Positions 42,935 to 53,547 of a stretch of 64,000 nt of DNA are shown one piece after another. Numbering within the stretch: the first letter of the stretch is position 1; each line of letters starts with the position of its first letter. Origin of the DNA: Lepiota brunneoincarnata (lineage: Eukaryota > Basidiomycota > Agaricomycetes > Agaricales > Agaricaceae); the NCBI GenBank assembly GCA_023014365.1, contig JAEBUN010000011.1:310001-374000 (forward strand), given 5' to 3'. The position numbers and the translations under genes are program-made. The notes under the pieces were generated by a model that had not been told where the DNA came from, did not search any database, and saw nothing but the letters and a program-made list of their open reading frames with translations.

Positions 42935-42992
42935 CGTTGTCTGGCTCTGGGAGGTCTGGAGTGGTTGCTCGAGTGTTGGGTGGTTGGGTCAT
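42153..42992 (-). CDS. A ORF alpha: zinc-knuckle protein overlapping the pol end
   Basis: ATG 42992 (MTQPPNTRAT) lies inside the last 119 bp of pol, in another frame; 279 codons to 42153. Helical middle (TTEFEKLCATILSSATEEQD), Ser/Thr/Pro linker, then CNCCRRFGHIKAGC (CX2CX4HX4C) and CRYCRKIAPGHYEKHC (CX2CX6HX4C). The knuckles resemble those of C alpha, including APGHY. It differs from Gag, which has its own knuckle at 46750. A nucleic-acid-binding accessory protein is inferred. Confidence 0.7.
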   Translation of the reverse strand: MTQPPNTRATTPDLPEPDNDGRLLIRERIISLANRVTGDSQPNPATDTADDQPDRTNSPYIIRHTFLPSNQPEIRSILLHEVPFHITGTRLKCSPAMVPLVDTCWKTFTALLYHKRLVHDRTTEFEKLCATILSSATEEQDRDTISAMLSTALTEFPFESPIPSPSNGSGSQDRPILPIGTTTQPSNPPMVDTSNQPSSVVQAISTSNDAPIRTTTTHLSTTQTRCNCCRRFGHIKAGCPRYQCRYCRKIAPGHYEKHCERNPYQHQPASMVPGLYRRP

Positions 42993-45900
42993 TGGTGGGG
43001 TTGTCTAATTTGTGGGCCTTTTTATATTCTTCAATGACTTCCTTGGCGTTCTCCAGGTTTGCTTCTGGCTCCCAGGAATCCTCAGTGGGAAGGTATCCTT
43101 TCCATCTGACTAGGAATTGATACTTGTTCCGGAATTTTCTGTGGCGCAGTATTGACTCGACCTCGTATTCTTCTTCTCCATTTACAAGGTTGGGTGGTGG
43201 GGCTGTGTTGTATTCCCCATGTGTATCGTTCTCTTCTGCAGGCATTAGGAGGCTTGCATGAAACTTGTTGTGGATCTTCCATTTGATGGGTAATTTTAGT
43301 TCATAGGTTACAGGTCCGAGTTTTCTTGTTATGGTGAAGGGACCTTCTCGGCGTTGGGCCAGTTTCTTTGAGGCGTACTGAATTGGGAGGTTGCGGTTGT
43401 CAAGCCAAACCTTCTGTCCAACTTTTAGATTGATATCTGGCTGGTTATATCTTGCAGCCATTTTTAGTCTGGCTTGTTCATGCGCAGCTTGGGCTTCTTG
43501 GCGTATCTTGGCGAGGTATTTAAACTTCTCTCCTATTGCTGGAATGTTCGTTGGCTCCTCGGAGGTCGGGAATCCTTTGGGGCTTGATCCATAGAGGAGT
43601 TCAAATGGGGTATGTTGGTGTTCAGCGTGTGTTTTCGAGTTGTGGACATATTCCAGGAGTGGGAGTGCTTTTACCCATTTGTTCGGGTTCGATGAGCAAT
43701 AGATGCCAAGGTAGAGTTCTATTTCTTGATTGAATTGCTCTGTTTGTCCGTCTGTCTGGGGGTGGTAGGCGGTAGAGAGTGCTTGTTCGATTCCGAGTTG
43801 TTTGTAGAATTCTTTCATGGATTTGGCAGCAAATCTGGGGTCGCGATCACTGAGAACTTTCTCGGGAAGGCCAAATCTAGAGAATAGCCGTTTGATAAGA
43901 ATTTCGGCGATCTTGTCCGCGTTGGCGGTTTTCACAGTAGGTTCTAGAATTATCCCCTTCGTAAGCTGGTCAACCACGACCAGTATAGAATCATGGGGTC
44001 CATCCGGGGGTAGGTCTGTGATAAGATCCATCGAGATGTTCGAGAATGGACGGGTAGAACGGGGTCCAGGGATGGGTTGAAGCGGTGGTTTTAGGGGGTG
44101 GCGATTGATCTTGTATTGTTGGCAAGCACCACATCCTTTGACGTAGTTTTTGACAAATGATCGCATCCCGGGCCAGTAGGCGTATTCCTGGAGTTTTCTA
44201 GTTGTTTCTGCGATTCCAGGGTGTCCTGCGGTGGGTGAGTCGTGTACTCTTTGCAGTAAGCGGCGTCTGAGGTGTAAATCTTGTGGTATAAATAGTTTTC
44301 CTTGAACACGTGGGTGTCCTGAGTCATCTTCTTGGGCGATGTCGGTCTGTTTCTTTTTCTTCCACAGCTCTTTTATTTCTTGTTTAGTATTTTCGTCGAT
44401 AATATGGATATGTTGTGGCTGTTCTGAGGTGAAGAATTTGTCAGGGAGTGCAACGACCTGTTTGTTGTCTCTTGTCTTGGGTTCATGATCGGGTCGTCTG
44501 GAAAGGGCATCTGCTGGTCCATTTTTCTTTCCAGGGATATGTCGGATTTCGATGTCAAATCGTTGCATGTAGGCAATCCATCGGGCTTGTCTTCTGCTGA
44601 GGTCTTCAGGTTTTCTCCAGCGGCGAAGGTTGTCGTGATCTGACCATACGATGGTCTTGTGTGATGATCCTTCTATGTGGTGACGCCATTCTTTGAGTGC
44701 TCGGATAATGGCGAAGAGTTCCTGTTCGGAGCAATGATAGTTGCGTTCGGCTGGTGAGAATCCTTTCGAGAAGTATGCGACTGGGTGTTTAACTCCATTG
44801 TTGTCGCGTTGGAGTAGGACTGCTCCTGATGCAAATAGTGATGCGTCGCATTCAATTTCGAAGGGTTTGTCTCGGTCGGGGACCATTAATACCGCTTCGC
44901 TTTGGAATTTTCTCTTGAGAGTATCGAAGGCGTTCTGGCATTCTTCTGTCCATTCGAATTTCTTGGTTTTGGACATTAGGGCATTAAGAGGTTTTGCCCA
45001 TGTGGCGTATTGGTGTATGAATTTTCGATAGAAGTTGCAAAATCCTATGAATTTTCGTACGTCGCGCGGGGTAGTTGGTGTTGGCCATTCAGCGATGCCT
45101 TTGAGCTTTGCTGGGTCCATCGAAACTGAGTCGGGAGTGATAATAACTCCTAGATATTCGAGTCGTTGTCGTTCGAATTCGCATTTCTCGGTTTTGAGGT
45201 ATAGATCGTTGTCCTTGAGTATCTTGAGTACTTCTCTTGTGAGGCGTCGAAGTTCTTGTTTTGTTTTTGCGTGAATGAGGATGTCGTCCATGTAAACGAT
45301 TACTCCTCCCTTGTCGATGAGTTTTCGGAATAATGAGTCCATCATGGTTTGGAATGTTGCTGGGGAGTTACACATTCCAAAGAACATAACCGTGGGTTCG
45401 AATAATCCTCGGGGTGTCCTGAAGGCTCCTTTCCATTCATCTCCTTTGCGTATGCGGATGTTGTTGTATCCTGCTTGTACGTCGAGTTTGGTAAAGTACT
45501 TTGATCCTCGGAGTTTGTCGAGAATATGAGAGATGAGGGGGAGGTTGTACGCATTTTTGACGGTATGCTCGTTGAGGTACCTGTAGTCTTGACAGGGGCG
45601 TAGTTTTCCATCTTTCTTTCCTACGAAGAAGAAAGGTGATGCCATTGGCGATTCGGATGGTCGAATGTATCCCTTTTGAAGGTTTTCTTCTAGGAACGTG
45701 TCGAGTTCCTTTTCTTCATTGAGGGAGAGTCGGTAGGACTTCATGGCAATTGGTTTGAATGATTCCTTGAGTTCAATTTTGTGATCCCATGGTCGTTGTG
45801 GGGGGAATCGTTCGGCTTGTTTCTTGCTAAATACTGGGAGGTATTCGTGGAATTCCGTGGGTACGACTTTTCTTGGGTCGTCGTTTTTCTTTTCTCCGTG

Positions 45901-46520
45901 TTGTACGGCGAGGAATTGTGATGCGGAGGCTTTGAAGTTGATTTCTTCGAAGCTTGTGGGCTCTAGTGTGGAGATGTGGTTGAGTTGGTCGTTGTAGATC
46001 CAATCGGGTTCCATGGATTGGATGAGTTCTCGGAATATAGTGTTGTCCCAACGTTCGTTTCTCCAGCGTAGTTGTTTGGCATCCCAGTCGATGTCTGGGT
46101 TGTGTTCTGCAAGCCAAGGGAATCCAAGGATGAGTCTTGGGCTTCCGAGGGAGACTACTTTTGGTTTGATCTCCATATTCTTCCCGTTAACCGTTAGGTT
46201 GAGGGTCGTGTAGTGGGTGGCTGTTCCATTTTCGTTAACAGATCCATCGGCATTTCGTACTTCGATGGGTCGATCGAGGGGTGTTGTTTTGAATGAATGT
46301 TGTTTGACCATTCCGGGGTCAATGAAGTTTCCTGCTGCTCCTGAGTCGAGTAGGGCGAGTAGTTCCACGCTTTCGGGTCCTTCCTTAGTGAACTTGTGTT
46401 TTCGGATTCGACAGGGTAGATGTATTACGCGTGCTGACGATTCCTGTAACTTTACAACATTAATATCATTTTGTGAATAGGAAAGGGAAGGAGGTCTTTG
46501 TGGAGGGCTAGACGTGGTGG
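42874..46520 (-). CDS. A pol: intact protease-RT-RNase H-integrase-chromodomain polyprotein
   Basis: 1164 codons from a GTG at 46368 to 42874, and open upstream to about 46540, where it overlaps the gag end in the -1 frame. Protease [54 protein letters not shown] (about 45290). RNase H IECDASLFASGAVLL, with HRNY-like ends. Integrase HPGIAETTRKL...CGACQQYK, SMDLITDLPP, VLSDRDPRFA, HPQTDGQTEQFNQE. Chromodomain EYEVESILRHRKFRNK...LVRWKGY...SWEP (about 43030-43180). All catalytic residues are present. Likely made as Gag-Pol. Confidence 0.95.
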
Positions 46521-46529
46521 CTAGTCTCC

Positions 46530-48391
46530 TTAGGCAAAATCCTTAACCAGAGGGGCATCTGGGTGGTTGGATTCATTTGCAAAATGTTCATAGATGTCCT
46601 CGACTTCTTCGTTGGTTGCATCTTCTAGTATGTTGTATAGCAAGTTCTTTTTCCTGTAGCTTGCTTGTCTTCTTCTGGATATCGCATTTGACCAATTTCT
46701 GGCATCCAAATTGCAGGGTAATTCGGATCGGCAATATATTGTCTTTTTGGTGGGGCATTCGCGGGCGAAGTGTCCAGTCTTGTGGCAGTTGAAGCATCTC
46801 TTTTCTTTGAGATCCTTTCTTTGGGCGTCCGTGAGGATTGCATTGAGGGCTTTGCGGGTGCGTTCTTGTACCAACTGGTGGAGTCTGTCTTCTTCGGTCT
46901 CCTCGTCTTCATCAGCTTCCTCGGCGAGTAGATCTGGCTCATCCTCAAAGTTGAGGTTGTAGACTGCTTCGGCGAGTTGGTCAATATCCATTGCGTTAGG
47001 GTCTGTTGCTTGATAGGGCAGTGGGACACGGCGCGTAAAAGCATTTCTTTTCCCTTTAAATGGGCGAGTGCGCGAAGTCGTTGAAAACGAGGGAGTTCCT
47101 CGAGTTTGCATATAGTCGTGTTGAGTTTGTAGTATTTGATATGCTGTTCAAGCTTGCTTGAACCAGTCGCTAAGTTTGTTTCCTGGATTGAGGCTAATTG
47201 TCTTGATTGCGACGGGGCGATCCAGCCCGTTCTTGAAATAGTTGACCGCCGCCACTCCATCTCCAAGGTCGGCCTGATAGGCAAGTATCTGGAACTGGGA
47301 TATGTAATCATCGATATATCGTCCATTCTGTTTGAGGTGGCGGATTCTGTCCATTGCGTTGGCGGGGACATTGTTTGGGGCGAAGGATGTATCGAGTCCT
47401 TCGAGAAATTTCTTCCATGTCGGAAGGGTCTGGCTTCCATCAAGTTCTTTGTTTGATTCCAAGAATGCTCCTCTCCATGTTGCGGCGGGGCCGGTGGACA
47501 TGTATGAAAGGGCAAATTGTATCTTGGTCTTGTCATCGGAAAAGGCTCCTGGCTTTGCATCGATGTATAGTTGTACTGCATCCTTCCAGAGGCGGAAGTA
47601 GTCGGTCTCTCCATTAAAGGTTGGGGGTGTGTTGATTTTTGCGGAGGAGGCCATATTGTTAATGTCAGAGGTTGTGGATTCCTCGTCGGAAGTGTGAATA
47701 GACCCGGTAGTGGGGCTAACTTCGGATGGTTCGGATTGTACAGGGGAACTGGATCGAGGCAGTGAGTGTACCGGTGATCCAAGTGGTGATGCGAGGGGTG
47801 AGAATGTTCTTGGGGGTTTCTGTTGCGAAGTGTTGTCGCTAGTTCTTGTACTTGTTGAGGGTTGAGGACCGGAGGATGGGGTAGATGTTCTATGAATCGG
47901 CTCCCCGAGCTTTGAGCGGGTAGAGGTGGCAGTTCTTTCAGGTGGTGGTTGTTTAGGTAGGGATTGAAGAACTGATGCTGGGGGTGCTGGGTATCCTGGG
48001 TCTTCTGTTCGACGTTGAACTCTCTCGGTAGGTTGTGTAGGGTACGGTGCGGAACCAGAGGGTGAACGAGTGAGGGGTATAGGTTTTGTTTTCTTTTTAG
48101 GGTCCGTGGTGGAGGGGGTGTGAAGTCGGGTTCGGAGTCGGTTGTCGACCAGTCAGAACTGTTGGATTCTTCGTAGTCGGTGGCAAGGGGGTCGTTTCGG
48201 TTTGTAGACAGGGTGAAGAGGGAAGAAGTCGAAGGTGAAGGTGAGGGTGAATAAACAACGCTTGCGGGTGCGTTATCCCAATCGACGCTTGAAGGTGCGG
48301 ATGACCTGTATACAACGCTTACGGGTGCGTTATCCCAATCAACACTTAAAGGTGTGGATGACCTATCAACACTTTCGGTGCGTCTGACCAA
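46530..48391 (-). pseudogene. A gag, one TGA and one frameshift
   Basis: N-terminus from 48391 (MVRRTESVDR) with a duplicated unit SVDWDNAP(V/A)SVVY. The frame changes by one base around 48070-48130. It then continues Ser/Pro-rich (SPLASPLGSPVHSL) into the capsid part at 47654 (FNGETDYFRLWKDAVQLY, DRIRHLKQNGRYIDDYISQF). A TGA at 47148-47150 (CGA expected) is followed in frame by the nucleocapsid part with the knuckle CFNCHKTGHFAREC at about 46750-46800, ending LVKDFA. Only two lesions separate it from an open gag. Confidence 0.85.
48256..48366. repeat. 57-bp tandem repeat in the A gag N-terminus
   Basis: Units 48256-48312 and 48313-48366, each with GGGTGCGTTATCCCAATC. It codes the duplicated SVDWDNAP unit, so unit number changes keep the frame (57 = 3 x 19). 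Confidence 0.85.
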
Positions 48392-48581
48392 GGGTGCAGA
48401 GGGTATGGTGGCCTGCTCTACGGGGGTGTATCACCGGACAGCGACAAGGCGTGTCGTCAGATACGGTTGGCACTCGGATAGCGATAAAGCGTATCGTCTG
48501 CCGGTGTGGAAGGGTAGCGACAAGGCGTACCGATACCACGGGGTGTACGATGGAGGTTGTCCAAAGGAAGCTTTAATCTAA
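48392..48581 (-). promoter_or_regulatory. A leader with three short repeats and self-complementary PBS
   Basis: PBS at 48579-48568 (minus AGATTAAAGCTT), two bases inside the LTR, pairs 12/12 with AAGCTTTAATCT at 48762-48751 in the 5' LTR. Further in, three imperfect copies of AGCGACAAGGCGT(G/A)(T/C)CG lie at about 48437, 48477 and 48515. Confidence 0.7.
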
Positions 48582-49279
48582 TGTTATGATCCGTGCTCCT
48601 TCTGTATCCGAGGATAACTGGAGACGGCCTTCAATCACTCTACAAGGTGTCCGAGACGGTTGGCCTTATAGAGCTTAGTGGATCGCGCTCAATGAGATAA
48701 CGAGGGAAGACGCCAAGTTAAGGCAGAGAGGTAAACGACCGCTGTTAACAAGATTAAAGCTTGAGGCTTTAATCTCTACTTGTACAGGCCTTATATACCT
48801 ATGAGGTGCTATATACTCGTTATAGGTTACTTGGCTGTTCTACTGGTCGTGCGCAGTCTTGACCATGATGCACATCCTGGCTGATGGCATCCTAGCGTTA
48901 TTTATATTACAATGAGTCAGTACTCTCGCTACTGCTGTGCGATGTTCCATCGCTTTCCTCTGACTCATAATCTTCTTCTCCCGATTGTATCTCCATGGAG
49001 TCTTCTTCGTTCTCGCTCTCCATTCTCTCAGTGCTTCCATCCGTATCGGAGGTTGGGTCGGTTGATCCATGGTTATCTTCCTCGCCCTCGGGGTATTCCA
49101 ATATATCCTCCAAGGTTATCTCCATTCCTGCTTCTCTTGCCAGGTCCTGCATGGCGGTATAATATTCCCCTTCCTCGTCTTCGTATTCTTGTGCCCGTAG
49201 TTGGTCTGTAGTCTCCTGTACCCATCTTGTAAAGTCGAACAATAATTCTTGTTCCTCCCGGTCTGGACTGTTCATAACA
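48582..49279 (-). mobile_element. A 5' LTR (698 bp)
   Basis: TGTTATGAACAG (minus strand) to ATCATAACA. U3 contains the ORF 49275-48907. TATATAA on the minus strand at 48797-48791, and the self-priming segment starts 35 bp further on. Four other copies or parts of this LTR are in the window. Confidence 0.95.
48907..49275 (-). CDS. U3 ORF of family A LTR (122 codons)
   Basis: Starts at the ATG four bases into the LTR (MNSPDREEQELLFDFTRW), then a helical acidic part (QEYEDEEGEYYTAMQDLARE), EDILEYPEGEEDNH, and a Ser/Glu/Asp tail ending SSSESTDSL. It is intact here. It lies upstream of the TATA box, so the genomic RNA would carry it only in the 3' LTR, where it forms the C-terminus of beta. Strongly acidic; function unknown. 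Confidence 0.6.
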   Translation of the reverse strand: MNSPDREEQELLFDFTRWVQETTDQLRAQEYEDEEGEYYTAMQDLAREAGMEITLEDILEYPEGEEDNHGSTDPTSDTDGSTERMESENEEDSMEIQSGEEDYESEESDGTSHSSSESTDSL

Positions 49280-49391
49280 TATAGTGCTCCATCGTCTCCA
49301 AGTCACGCTTAGTAGGACAGGACCAAGTTTGTATAGACATCCTGTGTCGAACCCTGTGCTACTCAAGAGCGAACCCCTAACCTGGGTAACA
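49280..49391 (+). mobile_element. LTR-C remnant (right 112 bp)
   Basis: Begins TATAGTGCTCC, the same TA-containing site used by Tc1-B in the C1 LTR, and ends GGGTAACA. It is the target into which element A jumped. It lies in front of C1 alpha/beta. Confidence 0.88.
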
Positions 49392-51265
49392 TCATCAATG
49401 ACCAGAATGTTGAACATACAACACTTCAGACAACTCCCATTCTGGCCCTGTCTCTCCACACCCCCTCTCACACCTTTGCTGCTGCTTACACCTCTGATAG
49501 AGATAAGACCCCCAACCCCAATGCCACCCCAGAACCCACAGTTGCCCCAGCTGCCTCCCTTAGATTCCACTCAGCTGGAGTATGACCACCGAGATCAGAT
49601 CACCCTTCTAACAGAGATCTGCACAAGGCTACCACCAGTCAAACCTTTACTAATAGATTGGAACAATCTCCGATTTCAGAATATGACTGACAACTCTGGG
49701 CAGATTATGCCCACCACGTATGACAGACTAAGGCTCTCACTGCTGTGTATGATATGCAATGAGCCTGGGCAGAATCACTCAAGGAACTTCTCCAAACACA
49801 ATTGGGTCTTATGTCCAAGGTGTCAAAGAATATACCCAAACAAAACAAGGTACATCCCTTGAAGCCCCCCACCACAACCATCTCCTCCAATGCCATGACT
49901 ACCCCTGCCCCTATGTTATGATACATCCTTACTTTGACTTACAACTTGGACTTATGATGCCAAAAGTCTTTAGTTGTAATATACTAAAGCATTATGAATA
50001 TCTTTTTCTTTTCTACTTTGTTTTGTTTCTTTATTATGTAACCATTTTCACTTTGATCTGTTACATAATATTTTCTCGATTTGTTATTGTTTCTCATACT
50101 CTTAACTATTAATAGATAACTATGTATAGATAGTTATACTTAGATAGTTAAACATAGTACATCCAGACTTCTTTTCTTCTTCCACTCTTCTTTTGATTCT
50201 TCCACACTTCTTGAACTTCTTTCATGCTTCTTTGATCATGTATTAATAGTATCTCTGAACAATATATAAGACCTCTGGTCAACCAAGAGAAACTCTTAAG
50301 TTTCTACTTGGTTATCTGGTGGAGATTTACCTACTTGCTTGATCTCTTGAGTCATCCTCTAAATATGTCTTATTCTCTAAGTTAGTGAGGAATACCTTGA
50401 GAGCTCGCAAAGAGTCTCTTAGAGTGATTGTTGACTTGGGTGAAGTTAACGATATGCTCAATGCTAGTCGCACTTTTGAGCACAAAGACCGGCATCACTA
50501 TAACACCCTATCACTACCACCACTCCCAATAAGGGAAAGAAATCCACCAATCCAAGAAACCCATTCAGACATCTCACCCCCACCAGAAACACCACCCACA
50601 CCATCACCAATAACAACATCCTGATTCAGAACTCCCCAATCCCATTCACACATGAACTGACCCCCAAACCACCAACAGATCAGTCTGCATTCAATGCAGA
50701 CACACCAGACATTGGGCTATGGACTGCCCACAATTCACCTGCATTGGATGCAAGCAGTATGCTCCCAGACATTACTCATATGATTGCATCAAATACCAAT
50801 GCCCCCATTGCACAGTTTTCCAACCCTGCCATAAACAGACCAAATGTCCAGCTCAAAAGACTCAACACACCCCCTACTCCAGAAATTCAACAACCTGACC
50901 CTTGATGACTCCCACCACTCATAATTGATACATTGACCTTGCCAATGACAACTACTACAAGGAATGCTATGATGAGGTCACCAAATCCAATATTACAGGA
51001 GAACCATGCGGTAACTTCTGAAGGAAACCAAACCACTCCCATAGAAGAAAGAATCAAAAGCCCCCAATTCAGACAACTCCTATATGATATCTTCGATCCA
51101 GGACAACCCCCATCCCCAAACACAGCAGTTGCCCTCAACCTGCACAGAACACCCACTCCAATCTTCTCCCCAGTCATTCCTCCTTGCCCAGACTCCACCA
51201 AAAACCCCCAAGTTGATTATTATGAGCCATACTACCTACTGGAATATCCTGAGGAAGGAAACTAA
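49392..51265 (+). pseudogene. C1 alpha/beta region, split by LTR-J
   Basis: Beta frame open from about 49420 to 49860 (LEYDHRDQITLLTEIC, CPRCQRIYPN). After LTR-J it continues ISPPPETPPTPSPITTS and, after small shifts, QENHAVTSEGNQTT...QLLYDIFDPGQ to VDYYEPYYLLEYPEEGN, TAA 51263-51265. The alpha frame has TGA at former CGA codons (e.g. before QLW and QTK) and knuckle remains near 50690-50800. Confidence 0.75.
49914..50505 (-). mobile_element. Solo LTR family J (592 bp)
   Basis: TGTTATGATAC to CACTATAACA, duplication CCCTA on both sides (49909-49913, 50506-50510). Sense strand not established. LTR plus duplication is 597 bp, a multiple of three. Confidence 0.93.
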
Positions 51266-51303
51266 CAAGTTGTAATGGAAAACAACTCTAGAAACAGACC
51301 TAA

Positions 51304-51688
51304 TGTTATCAGAAATCCATATCAGAAGGATGGTTATATTTAGCTTAAATTCCCATGTCACTATGAAATGATCAGTAGTGTACATTAGAAGGACTATTCT
51401 TAGTTTATGACTCATTTCTTATCTATGACTCATAATTACTCAGGTCCAGACACTTATAGTAGGAGCACAGCCATACTCAGGAGTATATAAGGATATAGTA
51501 CATCTCTATGTATCCTTATCTTAGTGTTATGCAGTTCTTGCCTCCTATACCTCTTTGCCCTTAAACTGGCTGGACTTATAGTGCTCCATTGTCTCCAAGT
51601 CACACCTAGTAGAACAAGACCAAGTCTGTATAAACATCTTGACTCAAACGCTGTGCTACTCAAGAGTGAACCCCTAACTTGGGTAACA
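51304..51688 (+). mobile_element. C1 3' LTR
   Basis: 385 bp, TGTTATCAGAAATCC to GGGTAACA, then CCCAC, matching the left flank of the 5' LTR 43 kb away. The first bases (ATCAGAAATCCATATCAG) are shared with the 5' LTR at 8779, not with C2. Confidence 0.93.
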
Positions 51689-51693
51689 CCCAC

Positions 51694-51956
51694 AAACTTA
51701 GCATTCATGAAAGGTGTACACTCCTTCTCACTAGCTTGAGTATTTTGAGTGTGCCTGTAACCTTACCTGGGAACAAAAACTGATTACCTTTTCAACTCAA
51801 AGCCATGCACTGTAATTAATGCTTTCCAATGGAATGATAATACCATAAAAGATGTAACACCCCTCCCAGACCAGGAGGCAATACCAAAGGACATAGCATG
51901 AGCAAAGTATAGATCAAAAATAGATCTATCAGATGCATATAAACAAGTATGCATTA
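51694..51956 (+). pseudogene. Element I RT, second piece
   Basis: Reads NSKPCTVINAFQWNDNTIKD, VTPLPDQEAIPKDIA, AKYRSKIDLSDAYKQV, the palm entry of RT with the first catalytic Asp (DLSDAY). Interrupted after TGCAT by LTR-D and Tc1-B. It joins in frame to 55481 (IIAWDIEKMAFATISGTY). Confidence 0.85.
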
Positions 51957-53545
51957 CAGTGGGTCAAAAAACTGTCCCAATGTTTTCACCATTTGGAAAG
52001 ATCAGCTAATAGTGGACCAAGGTGATGATGTCAATACTTAGGAAAATAGACAATGATAATATAGCATATTGAGATCCTGACTCCGTTTAAATCACGTGAT
52101 TCGTCCGAGAAGTAATGGATTAATTAATCATTTAAAATATTAACTCATTGGGACAGTTTTTTGACCCTCTGTCATTTTCCTAAAATCTAGTTTTGGACAG
52201 GCCAAATCAATACCAAATCAAATGTGGGGATAACACAAATTGTTATGTGACCTCTTCTATATCACATGATCATATTGAAATCACTTCAACCACCCTTTCT
52301 TCTTACTATTACATTATAGAAGCTATATCTTTTATCCTGTGCTCTCAAGTCATTTTTCTTCTTCAGAATGGCTATTCCCTGTAATGAACTCAGTCCAGAC
52401 TAGTCCAGGTAATAGTACTATTGAGTGGATCAAGAAAGAAGTTGATCAAGATAAGGAAAACAACAAAGGAGGACAATCCTCCATGCTTTCTTCTTAGAAT
52501 AAACAACCAATAATTTATTAGATCACTATTGGGAAGCTGGACAATGCTGTTCAAGCTACCCAATTCATCTCCTCTATCCTCCTCACTCCTGTCACACTTC
52601 AAACAATCTGAAATATGCTCAAGAAGAACAATTTCTGGTCTGCTATTAAGACCAAATGACCTCTTCTTAAGAAGTAACACTGAATTGCTCACTTCAAATT
52701 GCCCATGAGCACAAGGATTGGACTATGGAAGATTGAAAATGAATATTATGGACAGATGAAACAAAAATCAACAAGCTTGGGTCATATAGGAAGATGTATA
52801 AGGGGGAAGGACTCTTAGACAAAACCATTATTCCTACTGTTAAGCATGAATGCAGTGGTAACATTATGGTATGACAGGCTATGCAGTGGAAGGGAGTAGG
52901 AATGCTAATAGAAGTTGAGAGGATCATAGATATAGAGCAGTACTATGAGATTTTGGAGTGTGGGATGGTGAATAACTTTGAAACTTTAGAAATAGAGGAG
53001 GAGGAGAGGATATTCTAGTAGGACAATGACCCAAAATACAAGTCTAAAAGGGCAATAGAGTGGTTTTAAGATGACAATATGCAAATTCTACTATAGCTTG
53101 CACAATCCCCTGACCCCAATTCCATTGAACACCTCTGGATATACCTGAAGGACTGGTTGAAGGGATATAAGAAACCACCTGAAGGAATACATGAATTATG
53201 GAACAGGTTGGTGGTAAAGTAGGATAGGATTGCTGTAGAAAGGTGTCAAAAACCTATAGCAAGCATGACCAGAAGGCTCAAGATAGTTATCAAGGCAAAA
53301 GGAGGCTATACAATGTATCAATTAGGAAAATGATAGAGGGTCAAAAAACTGTCCCAATGAGTTAATATTTTAAATGATTAATTACTCGTTACCTCTCACA
53401 AATCACATGATTTAAACGGATTCAGGATCTCAATATGCTATATTACCATTTGCTATTTTCCCAAGTATGTACATAATCACCTTGGTCCACTATTAGCTGA
53501 CCTTTCCAAGTGGTGAAAACATTGGGACAGTTTTTTGACCCACTG
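51957..53545 (+). mobile_element. Tc1-B copy 2 with dead transposase
   Basis: Ends CAGTGGGTCAAAAAACTG; TA at 51955-51956 and 53546-53547. Transposase text on the plus strand (WTDETKINKLGSYRK, EIEEEERIF, DNDPKYKSKRAIEWF, SIEHLWIYLKDWLKGY) has more than ten stops. The insertion TA lies in the mutated target duplication (CATTA) of LTR-D. Confidence 0.9.
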
Positions 53546-53547
53546 TA

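Larger units (their letters stand above)
41459..49279 (-). mobile_element. Gypsy element A, recent, 3' LTR truncated
   Basis: Minus-strand order: 5' LTR 48582-49279, PBS, gag, intact pol, alpha/beta, partial 3' LTR 41459-41735. CpG-rich like C2. Inserted in an LTR-C, of which the right part remains at 49280-49391. The left end was lost, so no target duplication can be read. Confidence 0.93.
8774..51693 (+). mobile_element. Gypsy element C1, exploded by nested insertions
   Basis: The 5' LTR starts at 8779 and the 3' LTR ends at 51688. Both are flanked by the same 5-bp duplication CCCAC (8774-8778 and 51689-51693). Between them lie, in order, the C leader, the membrane uORF, gag pieces (14310-15470, 20849-21303, 39942-40255) and the alpha/beta region (49392-51265). 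Protease to integrase are missing between gag and alpha/beta, replaced by unknown sequence and element A. About 43 kb between LTRs holds one element of originally about 8 kb. Confidence 0.88.

Noticed and set aside
46480..46545. Classic slippery heptamer for -1 frameshifting between A gag and pol
   Set aside because: The frames do overlap in the -1 relation near GGATTTTGCC, but no canonical X XXY YYZ site is visible there; the mechanism stays open.
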